64,000 nucleotides of DNA from Fibrobacterota bacterium. GTDB taxonomy: Bacteria; Fibrobacterota; Fibrobacteria; UBA11236. Shown here piece by piece: positions 27,150-35,326 of this stretch. How positions within the stretch are numbered: the first letter of the stretch is position 1; each line of letters begins with the position of its first letter. The position numbers were made by a program, and so were the translations under genes. The DNA is taken from positions 50,083 to 114,082 of the forward strand of contig CANKII010000007.1 of assembly GCA_947482115.1 (NCBI GenBank). The letters run 5' to 3'. Under the pieces are notes generated by a model, which saw only the letters and a list, made by a program, of their open reading frames with translations, ran no database searches and was not told the DNA's origin.

Positions 27150-28817
27150 ATGCTCACTCTTGCCGTGGGTCAGGCGAGTCTCGCCAGCCAGCATGGATCG
27201 AATCAGGATTATTTCGGGTGTGTCACGCCCGAAGGGGAAAGGCTGCGCGACAAGGGTGCGGCCTTTGCTGTTGCGGATGGAGTGGGGCGTGGCAAGGGTG
27301 GACGCGAAGCGGCAGAAACGGCCACGCGCATTTTCCTTTCGGATTATTACAGCAGTCCCGATACGTGGAGCGTGCAAAAATGTCTGGAGCATGTGCTGGA
27401 GCATGCCAATATTGCGACGCGCGAACCCGGACGCGGCGGTGGAGCGGCGACTTTTGCGGGATTGATTCTGAAGGGACATCGTTATTTTGTGGTGAATGCA
27501 GGTGATGCCCGCATATATCTCCTTCGTCAGGGTGTTTTGACTCGGCTTACGGAAGATCATGTCTGGAATTATCCCGATTTACGCAACGTGGTGTCGCGCG
27601 CCATTGGACTCGATGTTCATCTTCATCCGGATTATAAACAGGATGAGTTGCGCGCCGGCGATGTGTTTCTGATATGCACGGATGGATTTTATAAGGGAGC
27701 GGAACCTACTGCGGAGTCTCTGAGTAGTTGTATCTCCGGGGATTTGCAACAAAGTGCGGACGATTTGTTGACACAGACTTCACGCGCTGGAGGCGAAGAC
27801 GACGTCACCTTTCAGCTCGTGCGCGTGGAGGCGTTGCCTCCCAACGACGAGTTGGACGCGGTGGATTTGCCATTGGCGAAGGATGTGCGCGAGGGAGTGA
27901 CGCTGGATGATTTCTATATCGCCAAACGTTTGCACAAAGGCCAGCTTTCCGAGGTTTATCTGGCGGATGATTTGCGGCATGGCCGCAAGGTGGTATTGAA
28001 ATTTCCCGTGCCGGGGTCCGGAAGCGCCAACACCGAGGTGGTGGATCGTTTTCTCCGCGAAGAGTGGGTCGGGCGTCGCGTGCAAAATCCGCATGTCCTT
28101 CCCGCGTTGTCTTTGGAGGCGGGTCGTCGTTCCCGTCTCTATTATGCCACGCCCTGGCAAAGCGGTGAAACGCTGCGCCGCAAACTGGAAAGGGGAAGCA
28201 CCCTTCCCGCAGCGGATACAGTGCGCATCGGGATTCAAATTTGCAAAGGGCTGGAAGCTCTTCACCGCATGCATGTGCTGCATCGCGACATCAAACCGGA
28301 CAATGTTTTGGTGAATGAACAGGGAACGGCGATGTTGCTGGATCTCGGTGTGGCGCATGCCGAGGCGTTTTCTTCGGAGGAAAGCGTCCCCGGAACTCCG
28401 AGTTACATGGCTCCGGAAATGTTTCGCGGCGCGGTGGCGGATGAGCGTACGGAAGTCTATGCGCTCGGAGTCACCCTGTATGAATTGATGACGCGCAAGT
28501 TTCCCTACGGTGAGATCGAACCGTTTTCACAGCCGCGTTTTCAAAGATGGACTCCGCCTTCGCGTTATAACCCCGATATTCCCTTGTGGCTGGAAACCAT
28601 TTTGCAAAAAGCCACCGAAGCGGATCCTGCACGACGTTTTCAGGCCTTGAGTGAATTGCAATATCATTTGGAACGCCGTGAACGTGCTCAGGAGGAAAAC
28701 TCCACACGTCCAGATCCGGGCGTACGCAAGGGCACCCTTGTGTGGAAGCTGCTGGCGTGTGGTTTTGCACTACTGGCTTTGATCGAGTTCCTCGCTCAAA
28801 TAAAATCGCGTCACTAA
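27150..28817 (+). CDS. Bifunctional PP2C phosphatase-Ser/Thr protein kinase
   Basis: A 555-residue membrane-tethered fusion. The first half is a PP2C phosphatase with metal-binding motifs GSNQDYFG, AVADGVGRGKGG, NAGDARIYLL and GGEDDVTFQ. The second half is a Hanks-type kinase with catalytic lysine in VVLKF, HRDIKPDNVLV, LDLGVA in place of DFG, and GTPSYMAPE. The nucleotide loop (LHKGQLSEVY) is not a canonical GXGXXG. A membrane helix near the C-terminus (VWKLLACGFALLALIEFL) would anchor it with both domains inside the cell. Fusions of this kind are known beside nitrate-assimilation genes in Pseudomonas. The start is uncertain: a TTG overlapping the narK stop at 27084 is possible. Confidence 0.85.
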   Translation: MLTLAVGQASLASQHGSNQDYFGCVTPEGERLRDKGAAFAVADGVGRGKGGREAAETATRIFLSDYYSSPDTWSVQKCLEHVLEHANIATREPGRGGGAATFAGLILKGHRYFVVNAGDARIYLLRQGVLTRLTEDHVWNYPDLRNVVSRAIGLDVHLHPDYKQDELRAGDVFLICTDGFYKGAEPTAESLSSCISGDLQQSADDLLTQTSRAGGEDDVTFQLVRVEALPPNDELDAVDLPLAKDVREGVTLDDFYIAKRLHKGQLSEVYLADDLRHGRKVVLKFPVPGSGSANTEVVDRFLREEWVGRRVQNPHVLPALSLEAGRRSRLYYATPWQSGETLRRKLERGSTLPAADTVRIGIQICKGLEALHRMHVLHRDIKPDNVLVNEQGTAMLLDLGVAHAEAFSSEESVPGTPSYMAPEMFRGAVADERTEVYALGVTLYELMTRKFPYGEIEPFSQPRFQRWTPPSRYNPDIPLWLETILQKATEADPARRFQALSELQYHLERRERAQEENSTRPDPGVRKGTLVWKLLACGFALLALIEFLAQIKSRH

Positions 28818-28840
28818 TCCAATAATTTCCAATTGCTTTC

Positions 28841-28866
28841 AATTGGCATGTCATCGCATGCCAATT
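28841..28866 (+). terminator. Hairpin after the kinase gene (terminator or operator)
   Basis: AATTGGCATG at 28841-28850 pairs perfectly with CATGCCAATT at 28857-28866 over TCATCG, followed by a T-rich tail. It may end the narK-kinase transcript. It also lies about 100 bases before the predicted nrtA start, so an operator role is possible. Confidence 0.5.
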
Positions 28867-28930
28867 TTCATTTATGGTGAATTTTGAACTTGCATTCCTT
28901 TGTTTTTTTAAAATTCGTCAATAATTCTTT

Positions 28931-28946
28931 TGGCATCGTGCTTGCT
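28931..28946 (+). promoter_or_regulatory. Sigma-54-type promoter of nrtABC
   Basis: TGGCATCGTGCTTGCT matches the -24/-12 consensus with exact spacing. Transcription near 28957 would give a leader of roughly 207 bases before nrtA. Confidence 0.78.
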
Positions 28947-28981
28947 TAATCATAAACATGGTTGCATGAACAACGCAATCG

Positions 28982-29096
28982 CCAACTGAGAGTTGGTTTC
29001 CGAGCCCGTAACGCTGGAGAGACGTGACGGGCAAGGATTCTGCGGCAATGATGACGCATTCTGCCGAGTCATTGTCCCGGTCCGTCCGGGCTTTTG
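28982..29096 (+). promoter_or_regulatory. Structured nrtA leader (putative attenuator)
   Basis: Four hairpins follow each other. They are CCAAC/GTTGG (28982-28996), GCCCGT-ACG/CGT-ACGGGC (29004-29032), CGGCA-ATG/CAT-TGCCG (29043-29066, hexaloop ATGACG) and CCCGG/CCGGG (29076-29090) followed by CTTTTGG. The second and third regions share AACGCTG, GGAGAG, GATTC and GCGGCA with the nirA leader in the same order. The layout resembles nitrate attenuators read by ANTAR proteins, but the exact ANTAR loop consensus was not found. Confidence 0.6.
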
Positions 29097-29163
29097 GAGC
29101 ATTCATACGCTGCTTTATCCGCAACGTGGAATATGGCTCTTAGCCCTGAAGTGGAGGACCAAA

Positions 29164-30426
29164 ATGAAAAAGCCCCTATATACACGCACTCTTATCGCGG
29201 CTCTTGTTTTCATGGTATGGGTGACTTCGGTATTTGCCGACGACAAGCCGGAAGTGACCAAGGCAAAGCTCGGGTATATTGCGCTCACTGATTTTGCGCC
29301 TCTCGCCATCGCCAAGGAAAAAGGACTTTTCGCCAAATACGGCATGCCCGATGTGGAAGTGCTCAAGCAGGCTTCCTGGGGCGCGACGCGCGATAATCTG
29401 GAATTGGGATCCCCACAGGGTGGCATTGACGGCGCGCATATTCTGACGCCCATGCCCTATGCCATGACACTGGGTATTGTCACCAAGGGAAACAAACCCG
29501 TTCCCATGTACATCCTTGCGCGTTTGAATCTGAACAATCAGGGTATTTCCGTTGCGGAGAAGTATAAGGACTTGGGTCTCAAACTGGATGCATCCGTGTT
29601 GAAGCCCTTGGTGGATAGGGCCAAGGCCAAGGGTGTACCGCTCAAATTTGCCATGACCTTTCCCACCGGAACGCATAATTATTGGCTCCGATACTGGCTT
29701 GCCGCAGGAGGTATTGATCCGGACAAGGATGTCGCCACCATCGTGATTCCGCCGCCGCAAATGGTCGCTAACATGCGCGTGGGAAACATGGACGGGTTTT
29801 GCGTGGGTGAACCTTGGAACCAGCAGCTCATCAACCAGCGCATCGGTTACAGCGCCTTGCAAACGCAGGAGATATGGAAGGATCACCCTGAGAAGGCGTT
29901 TGCCATGCGCAAAGATTGGGTGGATGCGCATCCCAAAGCCACCAAGGCGTTGCTCAAGGCCGTGATGGAAGCGCAGATGTGGTGCGACAAGGACGAGAAC
30001 AAGGAGGAGTTGTCTAAAATCCTGGCGCAGAAGAATTGGATCAACTGTCAGGTCGAGGATCTTTTGCCACGCCTCAAGGGCATAACGGATTACGGCGATG
30101 GGCGGCCGAAAAAAACCGGCGAACTCATGAAGTTCTGGCGCGATCATGCGTCATTCCCTTACAAGAGCCATGACAAATGGTATCTGGCGGAAACACGTCG
30201 CTGGGGATTCCTGCCGAACGGCGTGGATTATGACAAGGTGATTAGTCAGGTCAATCGCGCGGATTTGTGGAAAGAATGCGCCAAGGAGTTGGGACAGGGC
30301 GCGATGATTCCCGCCAGCGATTCCCGTGGCATCGAAAAATTCTTCGACGGAGTGGTGTTTAATCCCGACGATCCCGAAGCCTATCTGGCGAGCTTGAAGA
30401 TCAAGCACATCGAAGGAAAGAAATAA
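29164..30426 (+). CDS. nrtA: Nitrate ABC transporter, periplasmic binding protein
   Basis: A 420-residue NrtA-like protein with a signal peptide (LIAALVFMVWVTSVFA). The mature domain starts KLGYIALTDFAPLAIAKEKG and has MPYAMTLGI, FPTGTHNYWLRYWLAAGG and GNMDGFCVGEPWNQQL, the nitrate/bicarbonate-binding family blocks. It delivers nitrate to the NrtBC channel. The ATG at 29164 has GGAGG upstream, and longer frames would start inside the structured leader. nrtB starts at its stop codon (TAATG overlap). Confidence 0.93.
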   Translation: MKKPLYTRTLIAALVFMVWVTSVFADDKPEVTKAKLGYIALTDFAPLAIAKEKGLFAKYGMPDVEVLKQASWGATRDNLELGSPQGGIDGAHILTPMPYAMTLGIVTKGNKPVPMYILARLNLNNQGISVAEKYKDLGLKLDASVLKPLVDRAKAKGVPLKFAMTFPTGTHNYWLRYWLAAGGIDPDKDVATIVIPPPQMVANMRVGNMDGFCVGEPWNQQLINQRIGYSALQTQEIWKDHPEKAFAMRKDWVDAHPKATKALLKAVMEAQMWCDKDENKEELSKILAQKNWINCQVEDLLPRLKGITDYGDGRPKKTGELMKFWRDHASFPYKSHDKWYLAETRRWGFLPNGVDYDKVISQVNRADLWKECAKELGQGAMIPASDSRGIEKFFDGVVFNPDDPEAYLASLKIKHIEGKK

Positions 30427-31289
30427 TGATGCTCTTGAATCCACAAAGTGTTTCCCCCAAGACGTTGGTCTCGGGGGAGGACAACGAGGATTTGGATCCG
30501 GAGAAGATCGCGCGCCGCCGGCGCATGGCACAAACGATATTGCTGCCGATTCTCGCCATATTTTTTCTCGGGTTAATGTGGGAGGCTTATTCCCACCGTC
30601 CCGGGGTGACGTTGCCCGGCCCGGTTCAGACGGTTACCGAGTCCTGGGATTATATCGCGCATCCGTTTTTCGATCATGGTGCGAACGACGTAGGACTCGG
30701 ATGGCAGTTGTTGTCTTCTTTGGAGCGCGTCGGAACGGGTTATGCCTTGGCGGCTTTCTTCGGAGTGGCCATCGGTATTCTGCTTGGAAAATCGGTGATG
30801 GCCTACCGGGCCTTTGATCCCATCTTTCAGGTATTGCGAACCATCCCTCCGCTGGCATGGCTTCCGTTGTCGCTTGCGACCTTCAACAGAGCCGATCCTT
30901 CCGCTGTATTCGTCATTTTCATCACCGCAATTTGGCCCATCATCATCAACACATCCGTGGGGGTGATGCGCATTCCGCGGGATTACGAAAATGTGGCGCA
31001 GGTGTATCGCATCACCGGTCCGCGCTATTTCTTTCGCGTCCTCATGCCCGCAGCTTCGCCCTATATCTTTACCGGCCTTCGCATCGCCATCGGCATGGCA
31101 TGGCTCGCCATTGTGGCGGCGGAAATGCTCACGGGCGGAGTGGGAATCGGATTTTTCATCTGGGATTCCTGGAACAGCTCGAAACTTCCCGACATCATCG
31201 TTTCCGTGGTGTATGTCGGAATGGTGGGACTGGTGCTGGATCGGGCCGTTGCGACATTGGCCCGTGTGTTCGGAACACGGCTGGATTAA
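30426..31289 (+). CDS. nrtB: Nitrate ABC transporter, permease
   Basis: A 287-residue BPD-type permease with five to six membrane helices. The ABC-interacting EAA-like loop is near ENVAQVYRITGPRYFFRVLMPAASPYI. PPLAWLPLSLATF and AAEMLTGGVGIGFFIWDSW are typical of the NrtB/SsuC/TauC group. The N-terminal 30 residues form an acidic cytoplasmic extension. It overlaps nrtA by one base, and nrtC follows after 12 bases. Confidence 0.93.
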   Translation: MMLLNPQSVSPKTLVSGEDNEDLDPEKIARRRRMAQTILLPILAIFFLGLMWEAYSHRPGVTLPGPVQTVTESWDYIAHPFFDHGANDVGLGWQLLSSLERVGTGYALAAFFGVAIGILLGKSVMAYRAFDPIFQVLRTIPPLAWLPLSLATFNRADPSAVFVIFITAIWPIIINTSVGVMRIPRDYENVAQVYRITGPRYFFRVLMPAASPYIFTGLRIAIGMAWLAIVAAEMLTGGVGIGFFIWDSWNSSKLPDIIVSVVYVGMVGLVLDRAVATLARVFGTRLD

Positions 31290-31301
31290 GGGGAGAGAAT
31301 C

Positions 31302-32105
31302 ATGGAATCATCATCCAATTTCGTGAGCATGCGCGGCATCCACCAGATTTTTGGCGGCGGAAAATCCCGCTACTATGCGCTGGAGAATGTGGATTTGGAT
31401 ATTGCACAAGGAGAGTTTGTCAGCATTATCGGACACTCCGGTTGCGGTAAGTCGACTTTGCTCAACATTCTTGCCGGACTCACATCGCCGACCCTTGGAT
31501 CGGTTTCAGTGAACGGACGCGAAGTCACCCAGCCTGGACTCGATCGCGCCGTGGTGTTTCAATCTCACTCCCTGCTGCCCTGGATGACTGTGGTGGACAA
31601 TGTGCGCATCGGCATCGACAGTGTGCATCCTGAATGGACCGTGGCCCGGCGTCACGAGGAAGCTATGCGTTTCGTGGAGATGGTGCATCTGGGAGCCCAT
31701 GCCAAAAAGAAACCCGGTGAACTTTCCGGCGGCATGAAACAGCGCGTTGGCATCGCCCGGGCCTTTGCCGTTGATCCCGCCGTGCTGTTGATGGATGAAC
31801 CCTTCGGTGCCTTGGATGCGCTGACGCGCGGCAGCATGCAGGATGAATTGATGACGATTTGGGAAAACAGCCGCAAGACGGTGATGATGATTACCCATGA
31901 CGTGGACGAGGCAATCTTTTTGTCCGACCGCATCGTGTTGATGAGCAATGGCCCGCGAGCCGGAATCGCCGAGATGGTTTCAGTAACCATTCCGCGTCCG
32001 CGCAACCGCGAAGAATTGATTGAGAGCTCCGAGTATATCGAGCTGAGAAAAAGGCTCATGCACTATCTCATTGAGACGGGGCACGGATTGAAGGCGGCTG
32101 CGTAA
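31302..32105 (+). CDS. nrtC: Nitrate ABC transporter, ATP-binding protein
   Basis: A 267-residue ATPase with Walker A GHSGCGKST, signature LSGGMKQR, Walker B VLLMDEPFGALD and the switch histidine in ITHDVDEA. It belongs to the NrtD/SsuB/TauB group. It lacks the C-terminal binding-protein domain of cyanobacterial NrtC, so in domain terms it is NrtD-like and would work as a homodimer. GGGGAGAG precedes the ATG. Confidence 0.92.
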   Translation: MESSSNFVSMRGIHQIFGGGKSRYYALENVDLDIAQGEFVSIIGHSGCGKSTLLNILAGLTSPTLGSVSVNGREVTQPGLDRAVVFQSHSLLPWMTVVDNVRIGIDSVHPEWTVARRHEEAMRFVEMVHLGAHAKKKPGELSGGMKQRVGIARAFAVDPAVLLMDEPFGALDALTRGSMQDELMTIWENSRKTVMMITHDVDEAIFLSDRIVLMSNGPRAGIAEMVSVTIPRPRNREELIESSEYIELRKRLMHYLIETGHGLKAAA

Positions 32106-32196
32106 CCCGCCCTAACGAACGGTAAAACCGAAGAGGATGAAGCGTTTCCTGTAAACGCATGTGAGAGAACTTTTTTCAACCTGAAGGAGAGAACCC

Positions 32197-33516
32197 ATGA
32201 AGTACCGCAATGTCCCAATCCAAGCGTTGATGTTCACTGCCGCAATGGCAATGGCCGCATTCGCCACGCCACCTGCCGAATCACCTTATTCCATTCCGCA
32301 GCCGCCCTTCTATGGTCAGGTGCGCCTGCGCACGGAATTTGATGGCAAGGCCATGAAAGATACAGCGGCCAACAAGGCCCTGAACACCACACAGTTGCGA
32401 ACCCGGTTGGGTTTTGTGGCCACGCCTTCGGAAAAGGTGGAGATCAAGGTGGAATTTCAGGACGTTCGTTTTATCGGCAGTGAACCGAATAATCCCGCGA
32501 CGTCGGCGACAGCGGCGCAAACGGCATCCACTGGAAATGCCAAGGGCGTTGATCTGATTCAGGGGTATGTGGCCGTGCAGGAAGGCCCTGTGAAGGTTGC
32601 CCTCGGTCGGCAGAAAATGACATTGGGCGGTGGCCGCTATATGTCCACACTGGAATGGAGCCCTACTTCGCGGGCGTTTGACGGGGCATCGGGCAACTGG
32701 AGCCAGGGAGCTGGCGACCTGACAGCCTTTTATTTCCTGGTGCGCGATACAAGTACCGCGACAATCAACGACCGATTGTCGTTGTCAGGCCTGCATTACG
32801 ATTACAAGTTCGGGGATAATTTAACCGCGGATGCCGCTGTGTTTTACGACCAAAGCCGGCTTGGGAACATTTATACGGGTGATGCCTTGAAACAGTATGA
32901 TTTCACCTACCTTGACGAGCGCGTGTTGGGGAAGTTTGGCCTCTTCACCTTTGAGGAAGAATTCATCTGGCAGGCTGGAATGGCAAGGGATACTTCCGCC
33001 GCTCGCAAGCACCTTTCCAGCGCGGCATTCCAAGGTGCGGTCCGGGCCGGGGTTGCCTTTCCCAAATTCAAGGCAAACGTAGGCCTTGATGTGATGAGCG
33101 GTGATTCCAATGCCACGGATGGCACCACGCATCTTTATCATGCCAATTATTATTTCGCACACGCCTATTTCGGTTGGATGGACTACTTCGTGGCGAATCC
33201 CAAGTTTGGCGTCATGGACTATCGCGCTGACGTGGACGCCATGTTGCTGGACATGGGGGGCCGCACCGTGTCGCTCAAGGGGCAATACCATTACTTCATG
33301 CCACAGATGGCACCCAAGGCAAACCAACATCCCTATGGGCAGGAAGTGGATGCGGAATTGCATTTCGGCCTTTATCCCAAATCCAACATTGTGCTGGGTG
33401 CCACGGCTTTCTTTGGGGGTCCTTCAGCGTACTTGCTGCCTGGGGCTAAACTGGCAAAGGGACAGAAGGATCAGCCGGGGTACTTCTTCTACGTCATGCC
33501 GATGTTCAACTTCTAG
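32197..33516 (+). CDS. Outer-membrane porin (alginate-export-like) of the nitrate cluster
   Basis: A 439-residue exported beta-barrel protein. A signal peptide (MFTAAMAMAAFA) is followed by alternating strands. QVRLRTEFDGK, LRTRLGFVATPSEKVEIKVEFQDVR and KVALGRQKMTLGGGRYM resemble the alginate-export porin family. It ends in phenylalanine (MPMFNF), the usual barrel-assembly signal. GAAGGAGAG precedes the ATG. It follows nrtC by 91 bases with no obvious terminator between, so it probably gives nitrate passage through the outer membrane. The substrate is inferred from context only. Confidence 0.78.
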   Translation: MKYRNVPIQALMFTAAMAMAAFATPPAESPYSIPQPPFYGQVRLRTEFDGKAMKDTAANKALNTTQLRTRLGFVATPSEKVEIKVEFQDVRFIGSEPNNPATSATAAQTASTGNAKGVDLIQGYVAVQEGPVKVALGRQKMTLGGGRYMSTLEWSPTSRAFDGASGNWSQGAGDLTAFYFLVRDTSTATINDRLSLSGLHYDYKFGDNLTADAAVFYDQSRLGNIYTGDALKQYDFTYLDERVLGKFGLFTFEEEFIWQAGMARDTSAARKHLSSAAFQGAVRAGVAFPKFKANVGLDVMSGDSNATDGTTHLYHANYYFAHAYFGWMDYFVANPKFGVMDYRADVDAMLLDMGGRTVSLKGQYHYFMPQMAPKANQHPYGQEVDAELHFGLYPKSNIVLGATAFFGGPSAYLLPGAKLAKGQKDQPGYFFYVMPMFNF

Positions 33517-33539
33517 TCCTTTTCGAACATCGACGAGAG

Positions 33540-33570
33540 TGCGCTGGCAGGGAATCCGGCGCATTTTTTA
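33540..33570 (+). terminator. Intrinsic terminator of the nrtABC-porin unit
   Basis: TGCGCTGG at 33540-33547 pairs with CCGGCGCA at 33556-33563 (one G-T pair), followed by TTTTTTA. Confidence 0.85.
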
Positions 33571-33613
33571 TGTCAATTTTCAATTTGACATAAGTATGTC
33601 ATCGGGATATTTT
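33568..33613 (+). promoter_or_regulatory. Operator-promoter of the VapBC-like pair
   Basis: TTATGTCAA (33568-33576) and TTGACATAA (33585-33593) form a perfect palindrome. Its right arm holds a -35 TTGACA (33585-33590), followed after 17 bases by TATTTT (33608-33613). Transcription would start almost at the antitoxin ATG (33620), giving a leaderless or nearly leaderless mRNA. Confidence 0.6.
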
Positions 33614-33619
33614 ATCCAC

Positions 33620-33802
33620 ATGCGTACTACCGTTCGTCTCAGCGATAATCTTCCGCCGGAGACAAATGCTCCGGCCTACAAGACCAAAAAGAAGAAATTC
33701 CGGTTAACCACTTTCAAGGGAACTGGCTTGCTGCTGGGGATCGATCCCACGTCCAACTCGGCCATGCTGGATATTGCAGATGGGTTGAATGTTCCTGGTT
33801 GA
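33620..33802 (+). CDS. VapB-type antitoxin, internally shortened
   Basis: A 60-residue protein. The start MRTTVRLSDNL is the ribbon of a ribbon-helix-helix antitoxin. The C-terminal TFKGTGLLLGIDPTSNSAML matches the toxin-binding tail of VapB proteins (usually ...PGVDLNDSAALLD). The helices normally found between these parts, about 20-25 residues, are missing, and PPETNAPAYKTKKKKF joins them directly. It may therefore bind its toxin but not DNA. The gene overlaps the toxin start by 14 bases and has its own promoter with palindromic operator. Confidence 0.72.
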   Translation: MRTTVRLSDNLPPETNAPAYKTKKKKFRLTTFKGTGLLLGIDPTSNSAMLDIADGLNVPG

Positions 33803-34220
33803 CGTCAACTTTCTGGTCGCTGCGCACCGCACCGATCATGTTCACAACGCCCCGGCCATTTCATTGTTGAAGAGACTTGACGCAGATGCCAAAGTCATCG
33901 GCCTGTGCGACGTGGCGCTCATGGGGTTTTTGCGAGTAGCGACGCATCCCGGAATTTTTTCAAAACCTTCGTCCCTGGAAATCGCCTTTCGCTTTATTGA
34001 CGATCTTCTGGAACTTCCGACTGCCATGCGCATCGCACCGGGTCCGGATCACTGGAAGATATTCTCGTCTCTCTGCCAACGGGTCAATGCAAGGGGTGCT
34101 TTTATCACCGATGCTTATCTTGCCGCGATTGCCCATGAGCACGGATGCACAATGGTTTCCTTTGACAAGGACTTCGCCCGCTTTCCCGGTCTCCGCTGGC
34201 ACAATCAGCTAAAGGGCTGA
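33789..34220 (+). CDS. vapC: VapC-like PIN-domain toxin
   Basis: A 143-residue PIN-domain ribonuclease. The acidic residues appear in FLVDVNFLVAA (Asp), the later ITDAYLAAIAHEHG (Asp) and SFDKDFARFPGL (Asp). The family cleaves RNA, often initiator tRNA, when released from VapB. All expected acidic positions seem present, so it should be active. It overlaps the antitoxin gene in another frame, the usual arrangement. Confidence 0.88.
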   Translation: MFLVDVNFLVAAHRTDHVHNAPAISLLKRLDADAKVIGLCDVALMGFLRVATHPGIFSKPSSLEIAFRFIDDLLELPTAMRIAPGPDHWKIFSSLCQRVNARGAFITDAYLAAIAHEHGCTMVSFDKDFARFPGLRWHNQLKG

Positions 34221-34299
34221 AGTTTTTCCCAAGTTCATTTGGGCTATGTATTCGGCAGCGGGAAAAGGCCAAGGATATTTTCCGTCGCCTCATATTCTC

Positions 34300-34671
34300 C
34301 TATTTCATCGAATGTAATCCGACTTTATTTCCTTCGGTGTCTTTGAAGTGGGCCATGAATCCATTGTGTCCGATTCCCGTTTTGGGCAAAAGTATCTGGC
34401 CGCCTGCCTTTTCCACTTTTGAAAGCACCTTAGCCAAATTGGTTCCTCCATTCAAATAAACAAGGGAACCACTGCTTGCCGGCTTGTAGCCTTTTCCTTC
34501 AATGATACAGCCGCCAACGCTTCCGTTTTCCATGTCGGCGGGAAAGAATGCGGACTTCATTCCCATTGCCTCCATCGGCATCAATTTTTTCCCGAGGATT
34601 GTCGAGTAAAATTTTGTTGCCCGCTTGATGTCCTTCACGGGAATTTCAAACCAATTTAAAGCGTTCGGCAT
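34300..34671 (-). CDS. VOC-family (glyoxalase/bleomycin-resistance-like) protein
   Basis: A 123-residue single VOC protein: NWFEIPVKDIKRATKFYSTIL at the start, GGCIIEG in the middle and GFMAHFKDTEGNKVGLHS at the end. Proteins of this type bind a metal and small ligands, and the substrate is not predictable. It stands alone between the VapC-like gene and a lipoprotein gene. Confidence 0.85.
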   Translation of the reverse strand: MPNALNWFEIPVKDIKRATKFYSTILGKKLMPMEAMGMKSAFFPADMENGSVGGCIIEGKGYKPASSGSLVYLNGGTNLAKVLSKVEKAGGQILLPKTGIGHNGFMAHFKDTEGNKVGLHSMK

Positions 34672-34748
34672 GGGAGTTCCTTTTCTTGTGGTGTTGGTTT
34701 AGAGCGAAAAATTGCTTTAAGAGGTTAACAAGTAATTTCTTTCAACTT

Positions 34749-35294
34749 CTAATGCAACAAAATCAACGGGGGGTTGTACTCCAAGTCCGAAGAACGTTTC
34801 GGCTTGGCTTTCATCCGCGAAAGAATTTCGGTCGAGAGGGTTCGCGGCAAATGCAAAGCAAGAAAATCGGCCGGTACATTTTCATTGGCGGGTTGGCGCA
34901 ATTCCCAATCCGCCTTTTCCGTTTCCTTGCCTTCCGCAGTCAGGGTTCCGGAGACAAAGTTCCCGGAGTTTCCCACACCGGGTTGCAGATGTTTGATGGA
35001 AACCGTCACCTGCACCGTCGCTCCGGCGCTGTCGGGGGACTCTTCCTGTTTTTTCAAAAAGAGCTGGTAATGCAATTCCGCTGCAAGGTTGTCATGCACC
35101 TTGACGGGATCGAGTCCGGCGCGGGATAATTCCGCTCCCACGGTGGAATCGAAAAGTGGAACGCGAAGGAAGACCCGGTCGGAGGAGGAAACATTGATTC
35201 GATCGGCGGTTTTGTTTCCCAATCCCATCGAGGCGCAACCGGCCAAAAAAAGTCCGGAGGAAATCAGGGCGAAGGTCAGTTTGTTTTTTTGCAT
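34749..35294 (-). CDS. Small lipoprotein of unknown function
   Basis: A 181-residue protein with a clear lipoprotein signal: FALISSGLFLAGCASMG, lipobox LAGC. The mature part alternates beta-like stretches (ATVQVTVSIKHLQPGVGNSG) and resembles DUF4410-like outer-membrane lipoproteins only loosely. No enzyme motif is seen. Its start lies 32 bases from the divergent adenosyltransferase gene, so their promoters overlap. Confidence 0.75.
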   Translation of the reverse strand: MQKNKLTFALISSGLFLAGCASMGLGNKTADRINVSSSDRVFLRVPLFDSTVGAELSRAGLDPVKVHDNLAAELHYQLFLKKQEESPDSAGATVQVTVSIKHLQPGVGNSGNFVSGTLTAEGKETEKADWELRQPANENVPADFLALHLPRTLSTEILSRMKAKPKRSSDLEYNPPLILLH

Positions 35295-35326
35295 AGGAGC
35301 CAGAAAATACGTTTATATTCGCATTC

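Noticed and set aside
33101..33619. Upstream extension of the antitoxin frame
   Set aside because: The open frame runs through the porin gene in another frame and through the terminator. The conserved MRTTVRL and promoter position fix the start at 33620.
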